In this document: piece after piece, positions 23,956-37,737 of the stretch
How the letters are laid out: each line of letters begins with the position of its first letter
Numbering within the stretch: the first letter of the stretch is position 1
NCBI RefSeq assembly: GCF_019097595.1
Contig: NC_080714.1
Location: forward strand, 23,358,759-23,422,758
From: Hemibagrus wyckioides
Taxonomy: Eukaryota; Chordata; Actinopteri; Siluriformes; Bagridae
Reading direction: 5' to 3'
Length of the DNA stretch: 64,000 bases
Notes under the pieces: generated by a model
Database searches by the model: none
What the model was told of the DNA's origin: nothing
What the model saw: only the letters and a program-made list of their open reading frames with translations
Made by a program: the position numbers and the translations under genes

Positions 23956-25798
23956 AGAGACACTTCAAACCAGAACCAGAAAAAGTTGTTGTTGTTATTA
24001 TGGTTCCTTTATTCTGTATAATATTTTAAGAATAGTTTAAATAGCCCACACAGACTATACAGTACCCAGGCATTGCCTACTTATGGTCCATTACAGCCCT
24101 TTAACCCACCTGGGGTCACCCTGTTAGCTTACAATGGTTCCATACGTGGGACCAATTAGTAGCTCATACAGTATGTGGAGCCCAAAGGGAGACTGTGGAC
24201 AACACCTGGTTCTGGGTCCTGGCTTAAAGCCCATTTATGACCCATGTGGGTCCTCACTTTGAAAATTCACAGAAATATTATCTTCGTAAAAAAATCTTTT
24301 TAGATATTACTACCTGCAGTGTTCTGCACACATGAAACACAGGTCAAATGAATCAATCAAAAAACACCTCATGCAGAAATTCATCAAAGAGAATAATCTA
24401 CCCTTCAATCGACTGAGGAACAGATGGTTCAGGATCTACCGTGGAACAGACGGTTTTCTCGAGTGTATCTAACACTGGCTTTAATTATTCTATAGTGTTT
24501 TTTTTTTAGTCTACATCACATTCCCTTCAAAGAAGAATAGAAAAGACAAAGTGCTGTGGAATGTCTTCCACAGGGACACTAGCTCATAAAGCTAACTCTC
24601 TAGGATCTGCCTGAGGCCCATCATGACATTTTTGCATCAGTCCTTGGCACGTGGCTGCTCTCAGAATGACCCCGCAACCAAAGCGAAGGAAATAATGACT
24701 GCTAGACAAACCGAGCCATTAACATACCGAGGTCAGAGGTCAGGGTGTCTTTTTGTCTGTTTCAGATGAGCTATAGTTTTCTTCCTATTAAAAGCTAAAT
24801 GCTTTTATACCCTTCCATGAATATATAGTAGATGAGCAGATGGTGTTTCAAACCCCAAGAAAGACTCAACATAAATAATTGATCAGTTTGAGCTTCATAA
24901 AGGGGTCAAGACAAATAAAAACTCCTGTCTGTCTGAATTTTCTTTTACTGCTGAACCCGTTACATTGAGGTTTCCTTAACTAACATAACTCACTGCGTTA
25001 GTTATCACTAACAAACCATTAACTTTAGCATTAACGAAGTAATAAAACACAACAGGGTGTGCAGTTATGAGGAAATGATCATCAGGCTAATTATTTTTTT
25101 TTAGTAACAGCACCTTCCAAAAAATCTTGTTAAACATTTATAGTCATATTTAATATGCATGAGACAAGTTAGTTCCTGTTATCACTTTATAGCATCTATA
25201 GACACTTGTTCCCTTACCAGCCGTTCTTTTCTATCTTCTCTCGTCTTTCTCTCTCTCTCTCTCTTACAAAGTTAATAAGATGGAAAAAAATTCAGCTTGT
25301 CGTATTATTGAGAAACGACAAACCGAAGGTCTTCTGTTCTGCTGTAATGAACCAGACTAGGTAGCAGAGTGAGGATTCATGTCTAGAGTTTATTGAAAAC
25401 ACAATCCAGAAGTCACTAGACAGGTCACACACATGAATGGAAAAATAAAACTCATCATGAAAGAGCAATCCGAAGAGAAGTCAGTTAGCAAAAAGCATGA
25501 ATAAGGCAAACAGGTGAATCATGTGACCTTACATAACACGAGGTTTAAGACTCTGATTAACTGAAAGCTGTTTCTAGGAAGATTTCTTTTCTGAATGTTA
25601 AATAAATGTCGCGGAAAATTTATCACTGCATGTCCGACTGTACACGTCCCTGTTACGTAAATACGAGACTCCTGTAATGAGAAAAAAGCCCTGGTGATGA
25701 AAATAAAATATATTCGGTTGCAATTAAAATGATTCAACCTTTGTTGCAAATCAGGTTTATTGTCAAAATTTGCAATGAACAAATCAAAGAACTGAAAA
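23956..25798. other. No gene seen
   Basis: AT-rich intergenic sequence upstream of traf1. Short open frames only, with no recognised domain; a small (CT)n tract at about 25245-25262. Confidence 0.5.
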
Positions 25799-26120
25799 AG
25801 CTCAACACAATGAAGGCTTCAAGTGGTTTCCCCTGATAATGCAATTTTAATTTGAATAAGTTCCGCAGTCTTGAGGCTTATTCAGCCCCTTCATGGAAAG
25901 CAGCATTAGTGCTTAGTAGAGCGCTCTTTCGCTGTTCTGACCTGCTGCAAACGAGATGAAGAGCCAGACACCAGCTTCTGGCAGTGTTCCTGAGGATCTT
26001 AGGAAACTCCTCATGAGCAATGGCCTTCAGTTCAGTAATATTCTTGCGTTTGCGTACTGCAGCCGCCCTTCTTCAGATCACACCGGAGATTTTCTAAGGG
26101 GGTCATTGATCGAGGTGTTC
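25799..26120 (-). mobile_element. Degraded Tc1-like fragment
   Basis: The plus strand resembles the antisense of fish Tc1-type elements: GCTTATTCAGCCCCTTCATG, AGTGCTTAGTAGAGCGCTCT, GCCTTCAGTTCAGTAATATT and a final GGAGATTTTCTAAGGG. Terminal repeats are not resolved. Confidence 0.5.
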
Positions 26121-26329
26121 ATTTAATGTTCACTTGTACAATGTACAATTAGTAGGTGTAAAAAATTGAGTACCATTAGCAACTTTATAGAAACAGTAAC
26201 ATGTTAGACCGGGCTCATTAATTATAAAGCTAGATTATTATAGTTACTAAATGCTGATGAGATTCTGATCATACAGGTGAAAATATTAAACCTCCAGCTT
26301 TGTTCTGTAATTTGCAGGTTAACAACCGT

Positions 26330-26568
26330 AAGAATGTTCATTAAAGCAGTGATTAAGTCTCTGGGCTGTTGCTTGGAAGATCAGGGTTCAAGCCTCAACA
26401 TTGCCAAGTTGCCACTGTTGGGCCCCTGAGCAAGGCCCTTAACCCTCTTTGCTCCAGGGTACTGTATCATGGCTGACCCTGCACTCTGACCCTTAACCTC
26501 CAAAGCATAAGAAGACAGAATTTCACTCTGCTGTAATGTATCTGTGACAATAATAAAGGCTTCTAAAG
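26330..26568 (+). repeat. tRNA-derived SINE
   Basis: A consensus Pol III B box GGTTCAAGCCT at 26385-26395 lies near the head. The body reads GAGCAAGGCCCTTAACCCTC, ATCATGGCTGACCCTGCACT and GAATTTCACT, ending in GACAATAATAAAGGCTTCT. It is the clearest SINE copy in the window. Confidence 0.75.
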
Positions 26569-26569
26569 T

Positions 26570-28300
26570 GTTGTCTCCATTTCACTCACTGGTGATTAGT
26601 TAATTGGTTAAAACCTCATTATTTATTACCCATTAGTAGAAGTGTGCCGTTTGTTTAAGCGTGGTTTCCTAAGAATGTCTTCCCAATGTCTCACTGTCAA
26701 TGTATTTCCCAATGTCTCAATATTACTGGATTGATCCGAGCCAAATGGGATCTATCGTCTCCCTAACAAGGTCATCTAATACCTCCACGGTCATTTTTAA
26801 AGCACTGCAGTGCGCCACTTTCAATTCAGCGGGGATCAGTTCACGCAGAACACTCGGGTCATTCTGGTCAAATGTCCTCCTGCTGGGAAAAGGCCTGTGT
26901 TTGGAAGACTGCTGAGAGAAATGTGTCTCCTGTACACCGCGTGCGAATGAATTTCATACATTACAAGTGTGTCCTCGTGTGAGTGTGAGTGTGTATATGT
27001 GTGTGTTTCCTCTAAATCTGATTGTCTGCCTGCCTACTGTCTCCTCTCTACCCATCGTTTCCTCCAGGACGCTCAGAAGCGACTCTGATGCGAGCAGATT
27101 ATTTTGAGACAGACTCCACAGCGCTACGCTCTCCAAGGGACACTCGATATCCCAGACACAGCTGCATTGTTCCAGGGCTTTCTGGCATCTGTGAGACGTT
27201 TCAGAGCTGCCCACCTCCACACCGCATGAGCGCCTGACTGCATTTCCCACTGGCACGAATAGATGAACAGATTTGTGCCTCATAAACAAGGTTTTGGTTC
27301 CACTCAGCTTGTCTCTGAATTACATTTAATCAACTCCTGATTTCAAATATCTTCTAACAGAGACTAGAGCCGGCCCTGTTCTTATTCTTGTATGATAATT
27401 GTGTTGATGATGGCAGTAATAACAGCGGAGGGCGTCATTAGTTTTATTAGTGTCATTATTACGAGTGCAGACGACTTCCAACAACCTGTGACTGACTAAC
27501 AATTTTCAATCCACCGCCAACACAAAGATGGGGCTGAGTGGTGATGCGATTTGCTGCTTAATTTACCGTTAACTACATGTAGAGTGGTGCAAAGTATTTA
27601 ATCTCAGATCGCTCCCGTGCCATTTTCAAAACGGCATTAGCGATGACGTCCATCGCCGTCGCCAAACGTTCAGCCTCACGACTTCACATTACACTTTTAA
27701 ACACGTGTGCACGCAAAAAAAAAATTAATTTGGTTCTCAGCTTCTATCGAAATCTACGACACGTTGTGCGTCCATGCGATGCATGACAATCAGCCGTTTA
27801 TTCATTGCGTGCACATCCTATAACCCCAGGCCATATTCTGGCTCCACCCCAAAAGCTCTGAGGGGACAACAAGACATCACATAAGTCATTTCACATAAAT
27901 AAACACAGCACATACTGGAGAATCCGCCATCTCCGAGCTCATGAATAATAAATAAGCAGCCTTCTCTCTGGAGATAGAGGGAGGAAAAAAAAGAGGGAAT
28001 GAATGAGGGAAGAAATAAAGCCGGAGACATTCTACTCTTTATAGAGATGTTATCTAATGTGATGACTTAATGAATTATAACACAAGGAGCGTCAGATGGA
28101 GGTTGGTATGAGGTGCAGTGTGTATACAGCGCTGCTTTTTGTGGAGTAAATGAAGTCCCATTCGGTTAAAATGACAGATGTGTAAGGAATATTCCACGAT
28201 GGGGAGTGTTACTGGAAAATATTAAAAACAACAGGAAGTCCCACAATCTGATACCACAGCAATTTGCCAACAATTAAGTTGGCAAATTAATTAAACAGAA
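26570..28300. other. No gene seen
   Basis: Unique-looking sequence. Open frames on both strands at 26954-27289 and 27022-27237 overlap each other and show no known domain or splice context. Confidence 0.45.
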
Positions 28301-28308
28301 GGAAAAAA

Positions 28309-28353
28309 GTTTTAAACTTTTTAAACTTTTTAAACTTTTTAAACTTTTTAAAG
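28309..28353. repeat. 9-bp palindromic repeat (CTTTTTAAA)n
   Basis: About five copies of CTTTTTAAA, each with a self-complementary TTTAAA core. Confidence 0.85.
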
Positions 28354-28480
28354 TAAAAGTTTTTTTGCTTGAGACCAGTGTATCTGCTTTATAGTTGTGT
28401 TTAATGTTATGAAACAAAATTAGTTTGTATCACTTACGTTATAGCAGCTCTAGACTGTCATTCCTTCACTAGCTTCCCTT

Positions 28481-28760
28481 TTGTTCTCTCTCACTTTCTC
28501 TTTCTCTTTCTCTTTCTCTTTCTCTTTCTCTTTCTCTTTCTCTTTCTCTTTCTCTCTCTCGCTTTCTCTCTCTCGTTTTGTCTCTCTCTCTCACTCTGCC
28601 TCTCTCACTCTGCCTATCTCTCTCTCTCTCACTCTGTCTCTCTCACTCTGTCTTTCTCTCTCTCTCTCTGCCTCTCTCTCTCTCTTGCTCTGTCTCTCTC
28701 TGTCTGTCTCTCTCTCTCTTGCTCTGTCCCTCTCACTCTGTCTCTCTCTCTTGCTCTCCT

Positions 28761-28791
<31 letters not shown>

Positions 28792-28936
28792 CTCTCTCTC
28801 TTGCTCTGTCTCTCTCTGTCTCTCTGTCTGTCTGTCTCTCTCTCTCTTGCTCTGTCCCTCTCACTCTGTCTCTCTCTCTTGCTCTCCTTCTGTCTCTCTC
28901 TCTTGCTCTCCTTCTGTCTCTCTCTCTTGCTCTCCT

Positions 28937-28971
<35 letters not shown>

Positions 28972-28980
28972 CTCTCCCTT

Positions 28981-29018
<38 letters not shown>

Positions 29019-29140
29019 TCTCTCTCTCTCATTCTGTCTCTGCCTCTCTCTCTCTTGCTCTGTCTCTCTGTCTGTCTGCCTGTCTCTCTCACTCTCTCTG
29101 CCTCTGTCTCTCTGTCTGTCTCTGTCTCTCTTGCTCTGTC
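28481..29140. repeat. Long polypyrimidine tract, (TC)n/(TTTCTC)n with sub-repeats
   Basis: About 650 bp almost free of purines on the plus strand. It starts as (TTTCTC)n, becomes (CT)n broken by TTGCTCTG, CACTCTG and CTTCTGT. A TTGCTCTCCTTCTGTCTC unit recurs three times at 28878-28945. Ser/Leu-rich and Arg/Glu-rich frames are artefacts. Confidence 0.95.
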
Positions 29141-29597
29141 TCACAATTAAAACAACAAACACACACTGCCTCGTGTTAATCAGAACGTTGATCAGCTGTA
29201 CGAAAAAGCGGGAAGACTTTTTTTTCCTAGGAAGTTAGTGTGGGAGAACTGCTTCGACACACAGCTTTCAGCATTTGTATTTCCACATAACTGAGCGAGA
29301 CTCGCTGAGAGCGTCGTGCTCGAGTGAACCTCCAGTATCCACGACTTCTCCTCATTTTCATGTGGTTACAAACTGACAATACAATGCAAACTGCCTGACA
29401 TTTATGGCACCCGAGGGAAAATACAAACAACACACTTCTTTTTCTTTTTAAGCCTTCCAGTTTCAACGCCATTTACACTGAGCATACAAACCATAGAGTC
29501 TTAACATTTGGTAGATTATTTGTTTATAGGGGGGAATATTAGAATGAATACAGAATAGCTTCTGCATGAATTAGGAACAGGGAATTTCTTAAGGAAA

Positions 29598-29700
29598 GCA
29601 TCAATTTGCCAAATCACTGACACTGTAGACTCCTTTCATAAACGTTTCATAAAAACTTAAATAAAACACACCTTAAATTGTTTATTAGCTTTAGACGACA
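29598..29700. repeat. Dispersed repeat (GGAGACTCCTT family) fragment
   Basis: CACTGACACTGTAGACTCCT followed by TTCATAAACG matches the longer copy near 58680 and another at 18120. Confidence 0.45.
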
Positions 29701-29964
29701 TGGTGCTTCTGCTAGTCTGTGATTTAGCTGTTACTATAAAATGGAAAGTGCTTTAATACAGCAAAAATGTCACAGACGTCAGTGTTGTCAGAGACGCTGT
29801 TAAAGAAAATTAATCAACACCTTCTGACCTTCTGTCCAGTCGGATTTGGTTGGATCTGTTCATATTGCTGCAGGGCAACTCTTTCCCTTTTGGTGAAGTT
29901 CTTCCTGCTTGTGCATTCCCGGATTTCTGGCATGCAAAAATACTTACTGAGGGCACCACAGATA

Positions 29965-30152
29965 CATTACAGCACACTGGAATTCTTTTCTTTGTGTATC
30001 CCAGCTGAGAAGGTCGGGGTCAGAGTGCAGGGGCAGCAATGATACAGCAGCCCTACAGCAAAGTGGGTTAAGAGCCCAACACTGGAGCTTGAACCCTGAA
30101 TCCTCTGATCAACAACCCAGAGCCTTAAACACTTGAACCACCACTGTTTAGT
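29965..30152 (-). repeat. SINE, antisense
   Basis: Inverse of the 26330 type: TTACAGCACACTGGAATTCT, GGGGTCAGAGTGCAGGG, CTTGAACCCTGAATCCTCTG and TTAAACACTTGAACCACC. Confidence 0.65.
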
Positions 30153-30689
30153 TACGGAAGACATCAGCTCTCAGGACACCTGATGGCAATACCCATTGCA
30201 TAATCTTTTTAGTGAACACAGTATGCAGCCTCTGTTCACCTGTTATGGTGATCTAATACGTGTAATAAGCTTTACGTACGTAAACATATACAGGTTATAA
30301 AAAACAACATGACAAAGCTTTTCAAAAAGTAATGAGCGAAGCTACACTGTATTAAACAGTGGACTCAAGCCACACACACACACACACACTCTTGATCCTG
30401 CAGTCTTGGGCCTTCTAGATTGTAATTTGCAAGGTAATTTCCCACCTTGGCAAAGTTTGATGTTTGACAAAACACGGACGCCTCCAAAAGTGAAAGTTTC
30501 ATCTTCATCAAGTTTTATTTGCTCTGTCAGAGCTCACAAAAAAAGTTACTTTAACTACATTTTACAGCTACAGGCCTGTGTGTCTATTGGTAGTGTTCTG
30601 CGTTAGTAAACTTTCATCATTCTGCGATGAAACTACAGTACAGCAACAACAGTTTCGATGTTTACATTTATTGTCACATGCATAAAGGT

Positions 30690-30925
30690 CCTGGTGATCC
30701 AGGAACAGCTTTCACTGCCGTCGCCCAGGTTGGATTCCCAGGCATGGGACCAACCCAGTCACTGAGAGTTTAACTCTCAGTGCTGGTCCCAAGCCTTGAT
30801 AAATTGGGATGATTGAGTCAGGAAGGAGATTCTGTGTAAAAACCTGTGCTAAAATCAAATCTGTGGATTAGACGATCTGCTGTGGAGACCCTGAACAGGG
30901 TGCAGCTGAAGAACAACAACATTGT
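30690..30925 (+). repeat. LINE-like 3' end (RTE type)
   Basis: AAAAACCTGTGCTAAAATCAA, GACGATCTGCTGTGGAGACC and CAGGGTGCAGCTGAAGAACA resemble the 3' tail of a common fish LINE that ends in a short AAC/AAG repeat. No reverse transcriptase is present. Confidence 0.5.
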
Positions 30926-31084
30926 CATGTGCATAAAGAGTGCTTCAATACAATGAAATACTTATGCTAGGTTTGTACACTCTGACCAAGACAAAAATGT
31001 AAACAGTGTCTTCAGTCCTAAAGTAGCATAGTGGAAGATATTTATACATATTCAGTGCAATGAATTATTAACATAATATAGATA

Positions 31085-31445
31085 TACAGTCATACAGTAC
31101 AACGACACACCCACACACACACACACACACAAGTAATATACTGTATATAGCGAGTACTATCTCATCTCACGACTGCACTGTATCCCAATCATGTTAGGAT
31201 ACCGTGCTCCTCCTCACTCTGCTAATATTCTTCTAAACCTCCGCTACAGGTGAAGTTCTTGTGAACCGCTGATTATTATCATGTATGAAAACACAACACA
31301 AGGCTCAGAAAGGCATGATACATACATTTCTTAATGCGGCTAAAAAAAAAAAAAAAAAAGTCAATGCAGCTGTCGGTGCAGAAATTCTTGGCACTATCTT
31401 CTTTCAGAAATAATTGCCTATTTACCAAACCAGTCAAGTGTTTCA
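31085..31445. repeat. Local duplicated segment, copy 1
   Basis: Shares TAATATTCTTCTAAACCTC, TTATTATCATGTA, AAAGGCATGATACATA and TTTACCAAACCAGTCA, in the same order and direction, with 33955-34235. This copy has an extra poly-A run at 31342-31359. Confidence 0.75.
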
Positions 31446-31449
31446 GCAC

Positions 31450-32630
31450 AAATAGAGTATAAAATGCGAGTCTGATGAGGCCGTGTCAGCTCTGTCAATG
31501 CTGCATGGAACCTCTCAACTCCCACAGCTCGCCTCCTGAACTCCTCCACACCTCCCTCTCGCCTCTCCTTATGAGATTTCCATCATTCTGCCAAAAAGAA
31601 AAAAAAATCCTAATAGGCTACAAACTCTGCTCTTTAGCTCCTTCTGCTTTCACCGGGGGGGCCTCTTGAGAATACAGAGGAGCTGTGGTACAATATTATA
31701 CTGGTTTTAGTCATCTATGGCTTTTGCACTGGATTGGATTGGATCTCTTGCTCAGAAAGTGAATAAACAGTGCAGTCCCAGCAGGTTGCTGTATGAAATA
31801 AACACAGTGCAGTGGAGTTGCATGACATAGTGTGAATAGATCCCCAGTTGTGATGTCAGTGCTCCAGTCAGGCCACATTTCTGATTTATTCCAGATCTAA
31901 ACACATCGGAGCCATGTCACTGTGTTAGGAAGTGAGACACAATTAAATTGTTAGACTGAACAGCCATCTGTTTGGAGCAGTAACATAGTCAGGAATTCAT
32001 TTCAGAGCAGTGAGCAAAATAAACCATTGCACCATTTTGTACGGCTAAATCGATAAGTGTGATGCATTCATGCATTTTGTGTGGACGCCAGACTGTAACA
32101 GCAGTGGTGATGGTGTTCAGAATTCACCATTTAATAAGTGACATTTATTTATAAAAACATTTATGGCAAATGCCTTTATCCGCTTAGGGTAGGGTTTTGA
32201 AATCTCCACCATTAAATACATCCTGCTACTGGTTCACTAGCAATCTAGAAATCTTAAATTTACAGCAAGATAGTCCAGTCAAATAATAATCTTTCCATAT
32301 TAATAACAGTAACATACATCGGAAATAAAAACACTTTTGTTTACTAAACGATGAAAATCCCTAAGCTCAATGGTAGCTAATTGCTTTTAGTAAAAAAACA
32401 AAAAGAAAAAGGAAAAGAATCCATGATCCTCATTGATGAATCCTAAATATGATTAAATGAATTAAGAGTCATGTTTGTTTGACACGCGTGGTTGTTAATT
32501 ATGGATATTTAATTATTAATATGGAATTTTAATGATGATTCATTGACCCTATATTGACATCATCATCTTCATCATCATCATCATCATTATAGCACAATCA
32601 CAGCAACTGTGTGAAAATATTTAAGAGGGG
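31450..32630. other. No gene seen
   Basis: AT-rich. Contains a short ATC repeat at 32561-32587. No conserved frame recognised. Confidence 0.5.
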
Positions 32631-32640
32631 ATTCAAATAC

Positions 32641-33107
<467 letters not shown>

Positions 33108-33938
33108 CAGGATCCATGTGTGTGAGGTTTACCGAAAGGATAAACCAAGGAGTCAGTGAAATGGACAGGCGATGGTTGGTGCACAGCAGGGATGGTATGC
33201 TGGCTTTGGCAGCTTCAAAGTGTGTGTCAAGAAGGTAGAGGTCTTTCCGGTGAAGCTCTGTTTTTTCGATGCTTGTGTTCTTTTCCAGTAATGACAACAT
33301 CAGCCTCGTTTAGTAACTGATTCGAGAATGGGTCTGGTTTTGTTCCAAGTGCTTCACGTAGACTATACTACAACCATGTGCAATGTCCAAATCCCATCTT
33401 TAAAGAAACACCGATGCTCTACCTTGTAGATAAATGTATTTGTTATCAGTTGATATAACGGATTAATATAATACGGAAGGTAATGTACACGCAGTCATAC
33501 AGTACGACGACATTCAGAGACAGAGGCTGATATTACAGTAAGTGATCACGATAAGTAAAGTGCAGCACAGGGTACGTCCTGTTGGTTGTATTTGTTTAGA
33601 AGCTCGTTAATATGATCAGTTTTAAGATCTGGGTCTGATTTCAAGCTAACATCACTAGCAGAGAATGAGGAACTTTACACTATTCCCAGCTCACACAGCC
33701 ATGTTGATTTGATGTCACTCTGTAACTACCTGTTAGCTCAGGGGGTGTCTCTTTTGTGGTTGTTGTGCACGGGAAATTACGCAAGCTCTGTGTTTGTGAA
33801 ATCACGCTCTTTTATAGTAATGGGTGCTGCAGGGTTTTAATTCCCTGAGATGGTCCTGTGGATAGTGAAGTAATGAATTGAGTCTGGACTTAAACCATGC
33901 TTCATTTAAACCAGTCTGAAATAAATGACTCACACACA

Positions 33939-33941
<3 letters not shown>

Positions 33942-33979
<38 letters not shown>

Positions 33980-33980
33980 G
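33942..33980. repeat. (CT)n(TA)n microsatellite
   Basis: CT repeats running into TATATATATA, at the left edge of duplicated segment copy 2. Confidence 0.85.
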
Positions 33981-34235
33981 CAGGTACTCATCTCATATCA
34001 TCTCATCTCATCTTATCTCATCTCATCTCACGAATGCACTGTGTTACAATCATTTTAGGACAATGTGCTGCTCATCACTCGGCTAATATTCTTCTAAACC
34101 TCTCCGACAGGTGATTATTATCATGTAAGAAAACACATGACACATACAAAAAGGCATGATACATATGGTATATTTCTTAGTCAATGCAGAAATTCTTTCA
34201 GAAATTATTGCTTATTTACCAAACCAGTCAGCACT
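33955..34235. repeat. Local duplicated segment, copy 2
   Basis: Direct, diverged copy of 31085-31445, about 2.8 kb away. Begins with a TCTCATCTCATCT expansion that copy 1 has only as TATCTCATCTCACGA. Confidence 0.75.
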
Positions 34236-34557
34236 TATATCAGTGACTAACATAACTAACTAACATTTTATACTGTATGTGTGTTTTATTTTCTTGGGTT
34301 GGGGCAGGAATGAGGACGCAGGAGGCAGGCCATGGGACAAGTGAACTATTTTTCCCTTTTCATATTTTCATTTTGCACATAAACACACAGCTCTGTGCTG
34401 CTCTGCCTCATCTCTTGTCTATCATGTGGGGCTCCTGGATAGTGCCTCCTCTCCGTCCACAGCTGACATTCGACCACACTGCAGATTTACCAATATACAG
34501 AGCAGCTTTACAAAAAATATTGCTGGATATTTAGAGGCCCAATGAACAATCCATAAG

Positions 34558-34672
34558 TAGATTTGCAACTTACATTTATCTTGTTCATACAACTGAGCAG
34601 TTGAGGTTTAAGTTCCTTGCTCAGGGGCCCCGCTGTGGCAGCTTTCATGGGATTCAAAATCATATCTGGTCG
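34558..34672 (-). repeat. SINE fragment
   Basis: TACATTTATCTTGTTCATAC, CTTGCTCAGGGGCCCCGCTG and GGGATTCAAAATC are the inverse of the fish SINE body. Confidence 0.6.
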
Positions 34673-34674
34673 AA

Positions 34675-36135
34675 TTTTCGGGTTCACTCTGGGAAGAAGC
34701 CTGAGCCGTGCTGCTGCCGCCGCCACTGCTAATATCAGGGAAGCTTTTTGCCGATATACCACACAGAGACGGGCACTGAATAGCAAAACTCTTTGAAGAG
34801 ACGAGATGAACAGGAAGTATTTATACAGAAGAAAGGTGTAATATTCAGTGTTATCTATAGGTAAACAAAAGACGTCAGCAGAAACAGATGGTGGATGACG
34901 TTTTCACTGGCATTTCGGCGAGTCTTATAATGAAAATGGTTATAGAAATTACAGAAAAAGAAACTGTCAGTGAGGGATCATCAAAACACAACAGACAGAA
35001 ATTCTAGGACTAAACAAAGTATATCACAATCATAAGCTGAGGTCAGAAACTAATAGTTTCACATAGTCAGCCCAAGGTCCACAGTCAGTCCAGTCCAGAC
35101 TCAATTCTGGGTGATAGTGTGAATATAAAGCATTACAGTATACAGATGTACTAAGTGTAAATGGAAACAATGATATTATTGCTAGTAAGAGTCCTGGGAT
35201 AAGGTCAAGACAGTCTGTAGGATTTTATATATAGTCACAACATTGATAACATCGAATTACAGGATACACCGGCCTATATTTTTGACCACTAGAGGCCTCT
35301 TGAATGCACATGAAACTACCAATTTTTCAACACTTCATGAAGCTCCATGCTCACTTCATCACTTCCTTTTATTTATTTTTTTATTTTTTAGAAAACTAGC
35401 CAGAAAGTTTAACAGTGTATCTGGTTCTCATTCTTTATAGGTGTGCATCAAGCTGTAACAAAAAAGTCATATGAGAGGGGGATTTTTTGCTTTCATCTGA
35501 GTGCTAGTGATCAGATACATAGTGTTCTAAGCCTGATACACAAGCACATTTGTACTACTGAACAATTTAGTGACATAGTAACTACTTGGTTTGGGTTGTG
35601 GTGCTTAATATTAGGCCACTGCTTTCTTTATATTTTGGGAAATATACCCACTTCGGATGCCAGTCCAAACTGAAATACGAAAATGACCACTTAAGAGTTC
35701 CACAATCATATATTAATATATAATGATAATAATGATAATATAGATTAGCATTGTGTTACATCTCTTGTACACAGGTAGTCATCAGCAAAAACCATCTGAA
35801 CACTAAATCAATAAAGAACAAAAGGGATAGAAAAACAGTACAGAAGCATTGGCAAGACTTGGCAACTATTGAGTAGAACACATATCACCCATCAATCACA
35901 CCAAAATTTAATAAGGGAACTACTCAGGAGACAGAGACCTCTGCTAGTAAGAATGGGTACCATTTGGGGGCACAAATATTGAACGATCTCCCCAAAATCT
36001 AAACGAATCCTCTGGTTATTACAGTTGATGGGTTTGTTTCTTAGTGTAAGCTTTTGTCTAACTGCAGATAAGTAAAAAAAAGAATAGATCAGATTATCAG
36101 CAATGTTGAAATGAATATTAGTGCTCCTTCATTCT
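34675..36135. other. No gene seen
   Basis: AT-rich, with several short open frames that lack any recognised domain. Confidence 0.5.
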
Positions 36136-36139
36136 TTCT

Positions 36140-36262
36140 CTGCTCCAAGTTTGTATCCCAGGTCCACCAAGGGGCCATAATGGGGCCCCAAACCCTTATT
36201 TGTCTAAATGAGATAAATGTAAGTTGCCCTAGATAAGGGCATCTGCCAAATGTGTAATTGTA
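36140..36262 (+). repeat. SINE with L2-like tail
   Basis: Reads TTTGTATCCCAGGTCCACCA, then GTAAGTTGCCCTAGATAAGG and CATCTGCCAAATGTGTAA. The tail resembles the LINE tail at 43105-43140. Confidence 0.6.
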
Positions 36263-36592
36263 AAGGTCTATATGATGCTATATGGTTCCATTACGTCTAA
36301 CTGTTACACCTCTACTTTGAATACTTCCTGATTATTTTCCTTCGGTCATTTGTTTTCAGGAAATGGTTTGATACTCGAGACTTTCACAAGTGTGTCGTTG
36401 TCATCCCTCCTAAACTTTTAAAGGCTCATTGATCATCAGTTTACTCCTCTGAGAATGACTTCCCCAGAAGATTACTGCTGCTGTTATCATAAAGTGTGTA
36501 TTTGTATTGCAGATATTCTCCAAACTTTCCAGGATAGAACTCCAGTAGAAAAACGATTTGTAATGATTTCTAATTATCCAGTGCCACATAGA

Positions 36593-36735
36593 AAAGCTTT
36601 TGAATCTGGCTCCTCTCAAAGATTCTTCCTCATGTCATCTCTACCTCGATGCTGTCAGCTTTATTTGCTAATTAGTCTGCATATGGATTTCTGAAAAGCT
36701 GCTTTTTATCTATGTCTGGATCTGTTAGAATATTT
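36593..36735 (+). repeat. Dispersed repeat (TTCTTCCTCATGTC family), copy 1
   Basis: GGCTCCTCTCAAAGATTCTT then CCTCATGTCATCT; a second copy with TCTCGAGGTTTCTTCCTCATG is at 57005-57160. Confidence 0.55.
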
Positions 36736-36775
36736 ATCTATAACTATTAGGTATCTGTCATGTACTGTGTTCCTT

Positions 36776-36803
36776 TCTCTCTCTCTTTCTCTCTCTCTCT
36801 CAT
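36776..36803. repeat. (CT)n microsatellite
   Basis: A short CT tract interrupted by TTT. Confidence 0.8.
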
Positions 36804-37219
36804 TTTCTCTGCTTGTATCTGCCCAATGTCTTCTCTTGTAGTCAAAGCTGTGACAATAGCTGTGGTTAGAGCAGGTGTGTGTTTCACAGGTTTGCAGGCA
36901 CATCTGTCTCTCTTTGTGATGTTCTCACTTGAAGCAGAGCTCTGATTCTCCTGGGTGACAGTCGAGCCAACAGACCGTAAATTTTGCCACCATTTCCCCC
37001 TGGATAGTTCTGGACAATGCAGGAAAATTAATATGAGGCTCAAACCAATATTTGATTTCCTGCAGCAGCATGCAATACATCATACTTTATCCACTTTTCT
37101 GCTGAACAGCAATCAATTCCAGCAAATATTTCCCAAGATATGTTACAGTTTCCAGCCCTGATGCATTTGGTGCTTGTACAGTGTGGTTTAATCATATTTA
37201 GGTTCTCACATAATTAATG

Positions 37220-37221
<2 letters not shown>

Positions 37222-37291
<70 letters not shown>
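37222..37291. repeat. (TA)n microsatellite
   Basis: About 70 bp of uninterrupted TA, a likely cruciform and slippage site. Confidence 0.95.
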
Positions 37292-37294
<3 letters not shown>

Positions 37295-37737
37295 TATGTA
37301 GAAGACTGTATTCAAAGCAAATCACATGCTGTAAATAATTTGCTAATTCACTCGATATATACTTAAAAACACTGTAACGGGATATGTAAACTCATTAGCT
37401 GTAGACGACGATGGATGAAATGTGACCTAAAGAACAATAATGACCCTTATTCATCAGTTTTCTATAGAAAATGCGCAGAGACTCGAGCTCACAGAAGGAT
37501 GTACGAACGAACGTGTCTAATTCATGAAACTATAACATGACATCCAAGTGATGAAGTGATGATTTGAACTCAAATAATGAATCAGATTCAAGTGTGTGGA
37601 TGCAGGAAATACAAAATGGGGGAAAGACGATTTTGTGCTCTTTTGTAATAAAGCAGCTGACTGTAAAAAATCAGGTAGAAAACATTACCTGATTTCATAC
37701 ATGACCCCCACTTTTTATCAATCTTGGCATATAAATA

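Noticed and set aside
26954..27289. Overlapping open frames on both strands of 111 and 71 codons
   Set aside because: No recognised domain, no splice context, and both strands open suggests a locally stop-poor stretch.
28481..29238. Ser/Leu-rich and Arg/Glu-rich open frames of up to 232 codons
   Set aside because: They are translations of the (TC)n tract on both strands.
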